NCBI RefSeq assembly: GCF_004795255.1
Contig: NZ_SSBQ01000002.1
Location: 1,614,001 to 1,678,000 of the forward strand
Direction: 5' to 3'
Source: Streptomyces sp. RKND-216
Lineage (GTDB): Bacteria; Actinomycetota; Actinomycetes; Streptomycetales; Streptomycetaceae
Length of the DNA stretch: 64,000 bases
Position numbers and translations under genes: made by a program. The number at the start of each line of letters is the position of its first letter. Position 1 is the stretch's first letter. The notes below the pieces were generated by a model. That model was not told the origin of the DNA. It saw only the letters and a program-made list of their open reading frames with translations, and searched no databases. Shown here piece by piece: positions 10,595-18,396 of the stretch.

Positions 10595-11371
10595 CTACAG
10601 GTGTGCGGGTGCGGTGACACCGAGCTGGGACAGGCCGCCGGCCAGCACCGTTCCGCAGGCTTCGGTGAGAGCCAGGCGGGCGCGGTGGGCGGCCCCGGGT
10701 TTCTCGTCCCCCCGGGGCAGCGGCGGGCAGGCCTCGTGAAAGACGGGGCAGGCGTCGGCGACGGCGGTGAGGTGGCGGGCGAGACGCCCGGCGTCCCCGG
10801 CCTCGACTATCCGGCGCTGGTCGGCGAGCAGCGCCAGCAGCCGCCGCTCGGCGGGAGCGCCGTACCCGTGCCCCCCGGCTCCGGCCTCGGGTCGCAGGCC
10901 CAGGTCGGTGGCGTTGCGCAGCAGCGCACGCGTGCGGGCGTGGGCGTACTGCACGCGGAACAGTGAACTGCCGTCCGTGCGCGGGAGCGACGCCTCCGGC
11001 GTCTCCCCCGTCGCCGCAGCCCAGCGGCTGACGTCCTGCGCGGGCGCGTCGGGCGTGCTGTGGTCCGGCCCGGTCAGCGCGCGGACGAGGGCGGCCCTGC
11101 CCTCCACGTCCAGCGTGACGTTGAGAAACCCCGGCCCCTGCACCTCGACCCCGGCGACGCCGCTCTCCCCGGCCAGGGTGTCGGCGACCGTGCCGGCGAG
11201 GCGCCGAACGTCCTTCCCGCTCGCCCTGGCGGCCTGGAGCACCGCGCCCGTGGCGTAGTCGCCGCTCCCCCGACGCGGCGGTGACTCCACCACCACCCGC
11301 CCCGGCGCGGCATCGCCCACCGCACCGCGCAGAACGTGCTGCACGGTGCTCGAGAGCTGGGCCGGTGTCAC
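10595..11371 (-). CDS. nrtL: ArgS-related anticodon-binding-like protein NrtL
   Basis: 258-residue protein resembling the N-terminal and DALR anticodon-binding portions of arginyl-tRNA synthetase without a complete catalytic core. Visible are the ArgS-type N-terminal module (TPAQLSSTVQHVLRGA, GDYATGAVLQAAR, VEVQGPGFLNVTL) and the C-terminal helical domain (FRVQYAHARTRALLRNA, ending RLALTEACGTVLAGGLSQLGV). The HIGH and KMSKS signatures are absent, so it should not charge tRNA. The position immediately upstream of lysA is conserved in Streptomyces; the role is unknown. The start is taken at GTG 11371 because the family begins with TPAQL; 13 further codons are open upstream. Confidence 0.85.
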   Translation of the reverse strand: MTPAQLSSTVQHVLRGAVGDAAPGRVVVESPPRRGSGDYATGAVLQAARASGKDVRRLAGTVADTLAGESGVAGVEVQGPGFLNVTLDVEGRAALVRALTGPDHSTPDAPAQDVSRWAAATGETPEASLPRTDGSSLFRVQYAHARTRALLRNATDLGLRPEAGAGGHGYGAPAERRLLALLADQRRIVEAGDAGRLARHLTAVADACPVFHEACPPLPRGDEKPGAAHRARLALTEACGTVLAGGLSQLGVTAPAHL

Positions 11372-11523
11372 GTGGCACAGCCTAGGAGAGAAGGGGTGGT
11401 ATCGCGCCAACGGGTTCCGCCTGCTGGGACGGCGCGCCGCGTTTCCTGCCTCCTGCTACCCGCAAGCTCGGCCCGCGGGGGAACGGCAGTCCGCTGCCGC
11501 CCCCCGCGCACCCGCCGACCGTC

Positions 11524-11952
11524 TCAGCCGTGCGGCACCGACGGGGCGCCCTTCCCGCCCCGGCCACGCGCCGAGCGCGCCTGGCGAGCCAGCCGTCGCA
11601 CCATCCCGACCAGCGCCGAGGGCTCGAACGGCTTCGCCAGCACCGCGTCCACCCGTGCCGCCTCACGGTCCCCCAGGCCCCCCGCACCGCACGCCGACAC
11701 CAGCGCCAGCGGGATCTCCCGCGTCCGCGGGTCCGCGCGCAGACACTCCGCCGCACGCAGCCCGTCCAGCCGGGGCATCACGACGTCCAGCGTGATCACG
11801 TCGGGGCGTACCCCGTGCACGACCTCCAGGCAGTCGGCACCGTCGTCCGCGGTCACGACCTCGAAGCCCTCCAGCTCCAAGTTGACCCTGATCAGCTGCC
11901 GGATCACCTCGTCGTCGTCCACGACGAGCACCCGGCCGGACGCGCCCTGCAC
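11524..11952 (-). CDS. Stand-alone CheY-like response regulator receiver
   Basis: Single receiver domain with no output domain, about 142 residues from the GTG at 11952. Acidic pocket VVDDDE near residues 11-15, phosphoacceptor D56 in DVITLDVVMPRLDG, and the conserved Lys in VLAKPF. The signalling threonine/serine position falls in LVSACG. No kinase gene is adjacent, so the partner is unknown. The ribosome site is weak, and the frame continues open upstream into unrelated sequence (the transposase remnant). The gene is divergent from tRNA-Arg. A downstream protein is probably contacted directly. Confidence 0.82.
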   Translation of the reverse strand: MQGASGRVLVVDDDEVIRQLIRVNLELEGFEVVTADDGADCLEVVHGVRPDVITLDVVMPRLDGLRAAECLRADPRTREIPLALVSACGAGGLGDREAARVDAVLAKPFEPSALVGMVRRLARQARSARGRGGKGAPSVPHG

Positions 11953-12104
11953 ACCCAGAGCGTATGCACCCGATACGCCCCGCGTCCGGGTTTTGCCTGA
12001 TTCCAACCGCCCCGGCCCACGCCCCAGCGCCCACGGGAAACCCGTTCCGACCCACCCCCTCCGGGCTGGTAGTGTTCTACCCGTCGGCACGCACAGCGCG
12101 CCAC

Positions 12105-12176
12105 GCCCCCGTAGCTCAGGGGATAGAGCAACGGCCTCCGGAGCCGTGTGCGCAGGTTCGAATCCTGCCGGGGGTA
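12105..12176 (+). tRNA. tRNA-Arg (anticodon CCG)
   Basis: Cloverleaf of 72 bases without encoded CCA. Acceptor GCCCCCG pairs with CGGGGGT (terminal G-U), the D arm contains AGCTCAGGGGATAGAGC, the anticodon stem ACGGC/GCCGT holds loop CTCCGGA with anticodon CCG, and the T arm is GCAGG-TTCGAAT-CCTGC. It reads CGG, a common arginine codon here. A terminator hairpin follows at 12195-12234. No repeat of the 3' end was noticed downstream, so no att site is claimed. Confidence 0.95.
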
Positions 12177-12194
12177 CTCCTGCTGAAGTGCCTA

Positions 12195-12234
12195 AAGACC
12201 CCGTGACCAGCGGAGACGCTGAGTACGGGGTCTT
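12195..12234 (+). terminator. tRNA-Arg terminator
   Basis: Outer stem AAGACCCCGT/ACGGGGTCTT (10 bp) encloses an inner stem CAGCG-GAGA-CGCTG. The outer stem ends in T-rich sequence (TCTTCTT). It lies 18 bases after the tRNA and is a plausible intrinsic terminator for it. Confidence 0.75.
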
Positions 12235-12277
12235 CTTGCGTGCGCAGCCGTATGCCGCTCGATGCGGCCGTATGTCA

Positions 12278-12552
12278 AGGCCCGTGGACGTCGTGAACGG
12301 CTCCGGGGAGCGCGGGCAAGACCCACCGCAGCAGCCCGAACGGGTCGGCGATGACGTGCACGGTGATTCCGTGCTTCCCCCAGTAGAAGGGGCGGTCGGC
12401 GGCAACGCGGTCGATCGGCAGGAGGGTACGAGGAGGGCGTACGCCTTGCGCGGTGCGGTGCGAACGGCCTCGGCCAGGGACGGCGCGAGTGCGGCCAGCA
12501 CGTCGACGGCTTCGCGGAGGTAGCGGCAGGCGGTACTCACGGCCGAAATCAT
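12278..12552 (-). pseudogene. Decayed DDE-type (DDE_Tnp_4-like) transposase fragment
   Basis: Two frames together resemble part of an IS5-group DDE transposase. The first (from about 12552) reads STACRYLREAVDVLAALAPS...APRKAYALLV. The second (from about 12430 to the stop at 12275) reads TLLPIDRVAADRPFYWGKHG...VHVIADPFGLLRWVLPALPGAVHD. The frame changes near 12430, a few residues expected after YxGKH are missing, and the C-terminal half with the remaining catalytic acids is absent. No inverted repeats were found. It is an old insertion between tRNA-Arg and the accessory block. The family call rests on remembered motifs. Confidence 0.65.
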
Positions 12553-12966
12553 GCCGACGCCGCCGGACATGGGCGAGGCGGCGCAGCCGACGGGCCGCCG
12601 CCGATGCCCCCCTCCGGGCGGCCACAGCCGCCCTCTCCTCGCCCGGTCGAACTCCACCCCACGACCTCACGCCCTGCCAGAACCACAGGTCGCACGGGGA
12701 CCTGGATGTCCGGGGCCCGGTCGCACGGGACCGGACCCCGTTCACCGGGGCTCGGTGAGCCCGGGACTCCTCCCAAGGACTCAACTGACGAAGGACTTCC
12801 CACCCGCCCGCCCTTCCCGGTGGAGTCACCCGTCAGGGTGAACCATGCACACAGGGTGGCGAAACGGGGTTACTGTCAGCGGAGACACGCACACAAGTCG
12901 GCCCCCGGCCAGGATTGCCGTCCCGGACGCGAGGGCCTCACCACCAAGGAAGCTGGAACCTTCCCC

Positions 12967-13872
12967 ATGGCTACTGCGCAGCTTAACGCGCCGGTATCCG
13001 GCGCCATCCATGTCCGGACACGTCTGTCCGGGAACTTCACCGTCCTGGCCAACCGCCTCGCCCGGCGGCCCGGCAGCGCCGTCACCGTAGGCGTCGCCCT
13101 CTACATCAACTCCATGCCCGACGGCACCCCCGTCACCATCGAAGCCCTCCAGAAGCACTTCACCGAGGGCGAGACCGTCCTCGGCCGCGCCCTGCGCGAA
13201 CTGGAGGCCGACGGCTGGCTGGAGCGCCGCGTCCTGCGCGGCCCGGGCGGACGCTTCGTCACCCGCACCTACGTCTACACCCTCCCCGAACTCGCCCACC
13301 CCGACGACACCCAAGCGCCCGCGACCCGCGCAGCCTCGGCGGAGCCGGTACCACCCTGCGTGGATGCGGCAACCTCGTTGCCACATCCACGCACGAAACC
13401 CCCGGAACCCGAACGGGCACGCACCCCGGCCGCACCCACCCCGCCGGACCCGCACCCCGAACCCGCCGGCGGCCCGCACCCCGACCCCGCCGCCCGCACG
13501 GCCAGCCCCGAAGCGGTCGCGCTCCTCACCGCACTCGGCACACGCGACCCCCGACTCACCCTCTCCCGCCGCGAGATCGCACGCCTCGCACCCGGCGTCG
13601 ACACCTGGCTCGCCTCCGGAATCCGCCCCACCCGCATCACCAGCACCCTCACCAGCGACCTCCCCGAACGCTTCCGCACCCGCCCGGCCGCCGTCCTCGC
13701 CTGGCGCCTCGCCGAACTCCAACCCGCACCCAGCCCCCAACCCCCACCACCCACCCCGACCCTCGCCCCACTCCAGAACTGCCCCGACTGCGACCGCGCC
13801 CACCGCAGCCCCACCCCCGGCCCCTGCCCCCTCTGCACCCACCACCGCCGCCACCCCTCCCCCCAGGGGTGA
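12967..13872 (+). CDS. Winged-helix DNA-binding protein with C-terminal cysteine motif
   Basis: 301 residues from the ATG at 12967 (MATAQLNAPVSGAIHVRTRL). Residues about 15-105 form a winged-helix-like domain (FTVLANRLARRPGSAVTVGV, TIEALQKHFTEGETVLGRAL, LEADGWLERRVLRGPGGRFV). A Pro-rich linker (about 115-180) leads to a second helical segment (EAVALLTALGTRDPRLTLSR; ERFRTRPAAVLAWRLAEL). The tail CPDCDRAHRS...PCPLC has two CxxC pairs that could bind zinc. Similar helix-turn-helix proteins recur in Streptomyces genomes; targets are unknown. Codon use is strongly GC3-biased, so the gene looks maintained. Regulatory function is inferred from the fold only. Confidence 0.75.
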   Translation: MATAQLNAPVSGAIHVRTRLSGNFTVLANRLARRPGSAVTVGVALYINSMPDGTPVTIEALQKHFTEGETVLGRALRELEADGWLERRVLRGPGGRFVTRTYVYTLPELAHPDDTQAPATRAASAEPVPPCVDAATSLPHPRTKPPEPERARTPAAPTPPDPHPEPAGGPHPDPAARTASPEAVALLTALGTRDPRLTLSRREIARLAPGVDTWLASGIRPTRITSTLTSDLPERFRTRPAAVLAWRLAELQPAPSPQPPPPTPTLAPLQNCPDCDRAHRSPTPGPCPLCTHHRRHPSPQG

Positions 13873-14035
13873 CGAGGCGTCGGACTGAGGGGCCAGGACC
13901 GGCGGGTTGGCCAGGGTCGCGGTGCGTACGGTGCGTCAGCGTACGCGCACTTTCGGTGGACGGTACGTGTCACCGCACGTGACGATGGTCGCGGTCGAAG
14001 CGGTACGGCGGGATGTGGTGAGGGAGGTGGCCGGC

Positions 14036-14896
14036 GTGGCCCACGAGAGCACGGACGGCGGCACGGGAACGGGCTGCGCGGAGCCGGAGGTCTCGGACAG
14101 TCTGCGCACGTTCGGCGCGGTCGTCCAGGCGTTGCGGGAGCACGCGGGCCTGGGGCGTGAGGAGTTCGGCGCGCTGGTCCGCTTCTCCAAGCACACGGTC
14201 GCCTCGGTCGAACAGGGCCGGCGCATGCCGGACCGCGACTTCGTGGAGCGCGCGGAGAGCGCGCTGGGCAACACGGGGGCGTTGCGCAGGGCTGCGCCGC
14301 ATCTGTCGCGGCAGGCGGGGCTGGCGAGCTGGTTCCGGCAGTGGGCCCGGCTGGAGGCCACGGCGATCAGCCTGTACACGTACGAATGCCGGGTCGTGCC
14401 GGGCCTGTTGCAGACGGAGGCCTACGCGCGGACGGTGTCGCTGGACGTGCCGCCGCTGCCCGACCCGGAGGAGCTGGAGCAGCGGATCGCCGCGCGGCTG
14501 GCACGGCAGGACCTGCTGGCGGTCACGCGTAAGCCGCCGACGGCGTTCAGCTTCATCGTGGAGCAGGCGGTGCTGGAGCGGTGGACGGGCGGGGAGGACG
14601 TGACGCGGGAACAGTACGACCGGCTTCTGGAGTTGATCGACCGGAACTGGAACGTGGAGTTCCAGGTGGTGCCGCTGCGGCAGCCGTCCCACGCGGGCAC
14701 GGACGGGCCGATGCAGTTGGCCGAGACCCCGGACCACCACTGGTTCGCGTACTCGGAGGGACAGCAGAACGGGCGGCTGATCGCCGGTGCGAAAGAGATC
14801 AGCCTGCTCCAGCAGCGGTATGCGAAACTTCGCTCGCAGGCCCTGACCCCCGAGGACTCGCTGAGCCTGCTGAAGCGATTGCGAGGAGCGCCATGA
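14036..14896 (+). CDS. XRE-family regulator with DUF5753 (WhiJ-like)
   Basis: 286 residues from the GTG at 14036, which has GGGAGG 8 bases upstream; longer in-frame starts lack a good ribosome site. Helix-turn-helix at about 20-75 (LRTFGAVVQALREHAGLGRE, VRFSKHTVASVEQGRRMPDR). The DUF5753 domain follows (LASWFRQWARLEATAISLYT, VPGLLQTEAYARTV, FSFIVEQAVLERWTGG). The stop overlaps the ATG of the DUF397 gene by four bases. Such pairs are numerous in Streptomyces and include the WhiJ group that controls development. DUF5753 is thought to sense or bind the partner; this pair's targets are unknown. Confidence 0.92.
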   Translation: MAHESTDGGTGTGCAEPEVSDSLRTFGAVVQALREHAGLGREEFGALVRFSKHTVASVEQGRRMPDRDFVERAESALGNTGALRRAAPHLSRQAGLASWFRQWARLEATAISLYTYECRVVPGLLQTEAYARTVSLDVPPLPDPEELEQRIAARLARQDLLAVTRKPPTAFSFIVEQAVLERWTGGEDVTREQYDRLLELIDRNWNVEFQVVPLRQPSHAGTDGPMQLAETPDHHWFAYSEGQQNGRLIAGAKEISLLQQRYAKLRSQALTPEDSLSLLKRLRGAP

Positions 14897-15078
14897 ACAC
14901 GTCCGACCTGGCCTGGTTCAAGAGCAGCTACAGCGGCTCGCAGGGTGACAGTTGCGTCGAGGTGGCGCAGGGCACGGAGGCGATCCACGTCCGGGACTCC
15001 AAGGACACGCGAAGCCCGGAACTCGCCCTCTCCCCCGCCGCGTGGAACGCCTTCCTCTCCTACGCAGCCCGGGACTGA
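14893..15078 (+). CDS. DUF397 small protein, partner of the upstream regulator
   Basis: 61 residues: SDLAWFKSSYSGSQGDSCVE followed by VRDSKD and LALSPAAWNAFL are the DUF397 hallmarks. The ATG overlaps the regulator's stop (ATGA), so the two proteins are translationally coupled. In studied Streptomyces pairs the small protein antagonises or modulates the DNA-binding partner; some authors compare them with toxin-antitoxin modules. A hairpin follows at 15085-15118. Confidence 0.92.
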   Translation: MNTSDLAWFKSSYSGSQGDSCVEVAQGTEAIHVRDSKDTRSPELALSPAAWNAFLSYAARD

Positions 15079-15084
15079 TCCCCT

Positions 15085-15118
15085 ACGCCCCGCGCCGGAA
15101 CCGTCCGACGCGGGGCGT
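15085..15118 (+). terminator. Terminator after the DUF5753/DUF397 pair
   Basis: ACGCCCCGCG and CGCGGGGCGT form a 10-bp stem with a 14-base loop, seven bases after the DUF397 stop. It lies between convergent genes and may serve both. Confidence 0.6.
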
Positions 15119-15203
15119 TGCCGTGCTCACACGCCCTTGGGGCCGCCCGACCGCAGCGGTGGTGATGCCGCGAGGCCGCGCCCCGCGGGGTACGCGGGTG
15201 CGG

Positions 15204-16049
15204 TCAGGTGGCGGGCGGGGAGGGCCGGCGGCGGCCTGAGCCTCCGGCCAGGCGGTAGCCGGTGATGCCGGCGAGCGTCCCGAGGACGCCGGCGGCCACG
15301 GTCCACGCCCAGCGGTCCGTCCACCATCCGGAGGACCAGCCGTCCTCCGGCTCCCCGAGTGCCCTGGGCGACGCCGGCTCCACGTCCGACGCCGACTCCT
15401 CGTCCGACTCCTCGTCCGACTCGTCCTGCGCGGCGCCGGCGCCGGGCAGCAGCGGGGTGGACAGCGAGCCGTCGACCGCGTGGGCGCCGCCGCTGTCCGA
15501 CGAGGTGGCCCGGACGGCGACCTGTACCGGCAGGCCGAGGTCCTTCTCCGCCAGGTCGGTGACGGTCAGGCGGACGTAATAGCTGCCGGGCAGCGGGTCG
15601 TTGGCCCAGGGTTCCGCCCAGGAGCGGACCGGGCGCAGGGTGCAGGAGAGTTCGACGGAGGCGGCGTCCTGCGAGGCGACCCGGGTGTTCGCCCCGCGGG
15701 TGCAGGCCTGCCGGCGGCGCAGGCCGTCGTAGGCGTCCAGCTGCCAGGTCGACGCCCCGTGCCGGGCCGCGGAATCGGGTGGCGTCACGGTGGCCGTCAC
15801 GGTGACGCGCTGCCCGGTGTCGGCGGGGAAGACCCAGTAGAGGTAGTCGCCGGTGGACGCGCTGGCGGTGGCGCGCTGGTCCTGCTGGACGAGCGTTGCG
15901 GTGCGGAAGGTGGTACCCGCTTCGGTGGGTCCGGCCTCGTCGCTCGCGGCGGGGCTCGGCGACGGGGAGTCGGCCACTGCGGGGCTGACGGGCCCCGCGA
16001 GAACGGCGCCCGTCAGCAGAGCACCGGCGAGCATGCGTACGGTCCGCAT
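15204..16049 (-). CDS. Secreted, C-terminally membrane-anchored protein coupled to a VWA protein
   Basis: 281 residues from the ATG at 16049 with AGGAGG seven bases upstream. Signal peptide at about 1-27 (MLAGALLTGAVLAGPVSPAVA). The extracellular part (about 40-200) is beta-rich, with YLYWVFPADTGQRVTVTATV and LPGSYYVRLTVTDLAE. An acidic repeat (DESDEESDEESASDVE) precedes a C-terminal membrane helix (WTVAAGVLGTLAGITGYRLA) and a basic tail. Its start codon overlaps the stop of the VWA gene by one base. Function unknown; joint action with the VWA protein at the cell surface is inferred. Confidence 0.72.
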   Translation of the reverse strand: MRTVRMLAGALLTGAVLAGPVSPAVADSPSPSPAASDEAGPTEAGTTFRTATLVQQDQRATASASTGDYLYWVFPADTGQRVTVTATVTPPDSAARHGASTWQLDAYDGLRRRQACTRGANTRVASQDAASVELSCTLRPVRSWAEPWANDPLPGSYYVRLTVTDLAEKDLGLPVQVAVRATSSDSGGAHAVDGSLSTPLLPGAGAAQDESDEESDEESASDVEPASPRALGEPEDGWSSGWWTDRWAWTVAAGVLGTLAGITGYRLAGGSGRRRPSPPAT

Positions 16050-17320
16050 CAGCGGGTCCTCCTGACAGTGATGCGCCAGCGTGAGATCCAGCCCGCCAGC
16101 AGACCGGCGACGAGGCCGGTGAGCGTCAGGGCGGCGAGCAGCCACCACCCGCGGCCGAGGCCGAAGGCGGCCACGTCCGAGGCGGCACCGGGCGCGTCCA
16201 CCACGTCGATCCGGAGTTCGACGGGCAGGCCGGGAGTGGACCGCACCGACGGGGGCGCCGAGAAGGAGTTGCCGACCTCCAGGCAGACAGTCTCCGGCTC
16301 GGGCTCGGCGCCGGTGTCGTCGAGCGGCGCCTTGGGGTAGCGCAGGCCCGTGGAGATCACGTCGGTGCGTCCGTGCCCGGCTTCCGAGCCCCGGACGATC
16401 TCGCGGCCGTGCTCGGTCACGGCGCGGAGGAGCACGCCGTAGTCCCGGTCGACGGCACGGTCGGCGGCGACCGTCACCGAGGCGCGCAGTTCCCGGCCGG
16501 GCAGGACGTCCACCCGGTACCAGCGGTGTTCGGAGAACCGCTCGCGGTCGGCGTACAGGCCGGGCTGGAGCAGGGGTGCGTCGCTGCAGCGGTCGGCGCC
16601 CTCGGTCCGTACGGGGACGGCGACCGGTTCGGCGGCGCGGTCCACGAGTTGTTTGACCCGGCCGGCGAGCTGGTCGGTGTGCTCCACGGCGGTGTAGGTG
16701 CCGCCGGTGGCCTCGGCGATGCAGCTGAGCTGACGGCGGATCTTGGCGTTCGGGACGAGGCCCAGGGTGTCGACGACCAGGTGCACGCCGCGTGCGGCGA
16801 TCTCACGCGCCACCTCGCACGCGTCGGGTGGTGCGCAGGTGTCCTCGCCGTCGGAGATGAGGACGATCCGGCGGGTGCCGTCGCCGTTCTCCAGGTCCTC
16901 GGCGGCGGCGAGGAGGGCGGGGCCGATGGGTGTCCAGCCCGTGGGAGTGAGCGTCGCGACGGCCGTCTTGGCCTCGGTCCGGTTCAGCGGTCCGACCGGG
17001 TAGAGCTGCCGGGTGTCCCGGCAGCCGACCTTCCGGTCGTCGCCGGGGTAGGTGGCGCCGAGCGTGCGTATGCCCAGGTGGACTTCGTCCGGCACGGCGT
17101 CCAGGACCTCGTTGAACGCCTGTTTCGCCGCCGCCATCCGGGAGCCGCCGTCGATGTCCCGCGTGCGCATCGAGCCGCTCACGTCGAGCACCAGCTCGAC
17201 CTGGGGAGGGTCCTGTGCGGCCGTCTCGTCGGCGGCGGCGCCGGCCGGGGCGGCGAGCCCGGCGACGAGTGCCGCCAGCAGGCCGCACACCCCGGCCGCC
17301 AGTCTGTGTCGTGTGATCAT
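16049..17320 (-). CDS. Secreted von Willebrand factor A domain protein
   Basis: 423 residues from the ATG at 17320; signal peptide about 1-30 (LAAGVCGLLAALVAGLAAPA). The VWA domain has the metal-ion-dependent adhesion site DVSGSM, the Thr of LTPTGWTPIGPAL and the Asp of LISDGEDTC. A C-terminal membrane helix (WLLAALTLTGLVAGLLAGWI) is followed by an arginine-rich cytoplasmic end. It would be an extracellular metal-dependent adhesion or scaffold protein. Both proteins of this pair share the same layout (signal peptide, ectodomain, C-terminal anchor). Upstream ribosome site is weak, so the exact start is uncertain. Confidence 0.82.
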   Translation of the reverse strand: MITRHRLAAGVCGLLAALVAGLAAPAGAAADETAAQDPPQVELVLDVSGSMRTRDIDGGSRMAAAKQAFNEVLDAVPDEVHLGIRTLGATYPGDDRKVGCRDTRQLYPVGPLNRTEAKTAVATLTPTGWTPIGPALLAAAEDLENGDGTRRIVLISDGEDTCAPPDACEVAREIAARGVHLVVDTLGLVPNAKIRRQLSCIAEATGGTYTAVEHTDQLAGRVKQLVDRAAEPVAVPVRTEGADRCSDAPLLQPGLYADRERFSEHRWYRVDVLPGRELRASVTVAADRAVDRDYGVLLRAVTEHGREIVRGSEAGHGRTDVISTGLRYPKAPLDDTGAEPEPETVCLEVGNSFSAPPSVRSTPGLPVELRIDVVDAPGAASDVAAFGLGRGWWLLAALTLTGLVAGLLAGWISRWRITVRRTR

Positions 17321-17474
17321 CGCCAGAGCGTACTGATCACCCGTCACCTCTCCCAAAACGAAGGCGAACGGAGCGGACAGCCGGGGGCGCGGAAGCCCCT
17401 GCCCGACTCACGGCCGGTGGACTCCCTGCGGTACGGGCACCACCGGCGCGGTGCCCACCCGCACGTCGTACCGT

Positions 17475-17498
17475 GCCCCGGCCGCGCGTGGCCGGGGC
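17475..17498 (-). terminator. Terminator after the DUF1275 gene
   Basis: GCCCCGGCC/GGCCGGGGC, a 9-bp stem with a 6-base loop, 29 bases beyond the stop at 17527. Confidence 0.5.
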
Positions 17499-17526
17499 CG
17501 CCGGCCGGACCGCCCGCCCGCTCGGG

Positions 17527-18222
17527 TCAGGCCCGGGCTCCACACCCCAGGCTGAGGTGCCCCCACACCGCGACCACCAGAGTCAGCGCCGCGGAGACGG
17601 CGACGCCGAGACCGGCGTGGAGCAGCAGCAACAGGGCCCCGGCCGCCGCCCCGGCGGTGAGGCAGAGCACGGCTCCCGCCCGGCGGAACGCCAACCGGGA
17701 ACCGCCGCCGCCGAGCCGCGAGTCCGCCGCCAAACCGGTCAGCGTCGAGGTGACGACGACGGTCGTCACCTCCTGGACGGCCAGTCGGCGTGCGGTCGCG
17801 GCCTGGGCTCCCATGGCGGTCGCGAGGAGGAAGGCGCCCAGCGGCGTGCTCACCTGCGGGGGCAGGCTCTCCCCGAGGAAGAGGAGCACCGCGACCGCCC
17901 CCAGCAGCGTCACCCCGACCATGAGGACCGCTGTCGTCGCAGTGGTCCACCGGCCGCGGTCCGAGCGACGCAGTACGCGGCCCGCGAGCGCGGCGCCCAG
18001 CAGGAAACCGCCGAGTGCGGTTGCCGGTCCCAGGACCGGCAGTTGGTCCGCTCCGGCGAGCCCCAGGCCCAGGATGACGACGTTTCCGGTCATGTTGCCG
18101 GCGAACACCCGGTCCAGACCGAGGTAGCCGATCGCGTCGATCATGCCGGTGACGAAGGTCAGCACGAACATCAGGCGGAGCATGCTCCGCTCGGTCTGCT
18201 GCGGGCGGGTGGACGCGCTCAC
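17527..18222 (-). CDS. DUF1275 (YoaK-like) membrane protein
   Basis: 231 residues from the GTG at 18222 with GAGGAG five bases upstream. Six or so hydrophobic helices. Family motifs near the N-terminus: FVTGMIDAIGYLGLDRVFAG followed by NMTGNVVILGL, then QEVTTVVVTSTLTGLAAD. The family is widespread and uncharacterised; a transport role has been suggested only from topology. It stands between the GGT gene and the VWA pair, all minus strand, but each is set off by hairpins. Confidence 0.85.
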   Translation of the reverse strand: MSASTRPQQTERSMLRLMFVLTFVTGMIDAIGYLGLDRVFAGNMTGNVVILGLGLAGADQLPVLGPATALGGFLLGAALAGRVLRRSDRGRWTTATTAVLMVGVTLLGAVAVLLFLGESLPPQVSTPLGAFLLATAMGAQAATARRLAVQEVTTVVVTSTLTGLAADSRLGGGGSRLAFRRAGAVLCLTAGAAAGALLLLLHAGLGVAVSAALTLVVAVWGHLSLGCGARA

Positions 18223-18364
18223 CGGTTCTCCTCGTGGGCGTGGGCGAGCAGGCTCGCGTTCTCCTGTGTGGCCGGGCGTCTGCGACATCGTGGCGCGCGG
18301 CGGGCGGGCGTGCCCGAGGTCCTCGCCGCCGTTCGGCCGGAACGGTGCGAGGACGTCGGGAGCC

Positions 18365-18394
18365 GCGGCCCCGGCGGCCTCCCGCCGGGGCCGC
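18365..18394 (-). terminator. Terminator of the Nramp-like/GGT operon
   Basis: GCGGCCCCGGCGG/CCGCCGGGGCCGC, a perfect 13-bp stem with a 4-base loop, directly after the GGT stop codon at 18397. Confidence 0.72.
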
Positions 18395-18396
18395 GC

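Noticed and set aside
12105..12900. tRNA-Arg as the attachment site of an integrative element
   Set aside because: No integrase gene and no repeated tRNA 3' end were found downstream; only a small transposase fragment is present.
14036..15078. Classical toxin-antitoxin module
   Set aside because: The pair has the DUF5753/DUF397 layout of Streptomyces developmental regulators. Nothing in the sequence indicates a nuclease or other toxin activity.
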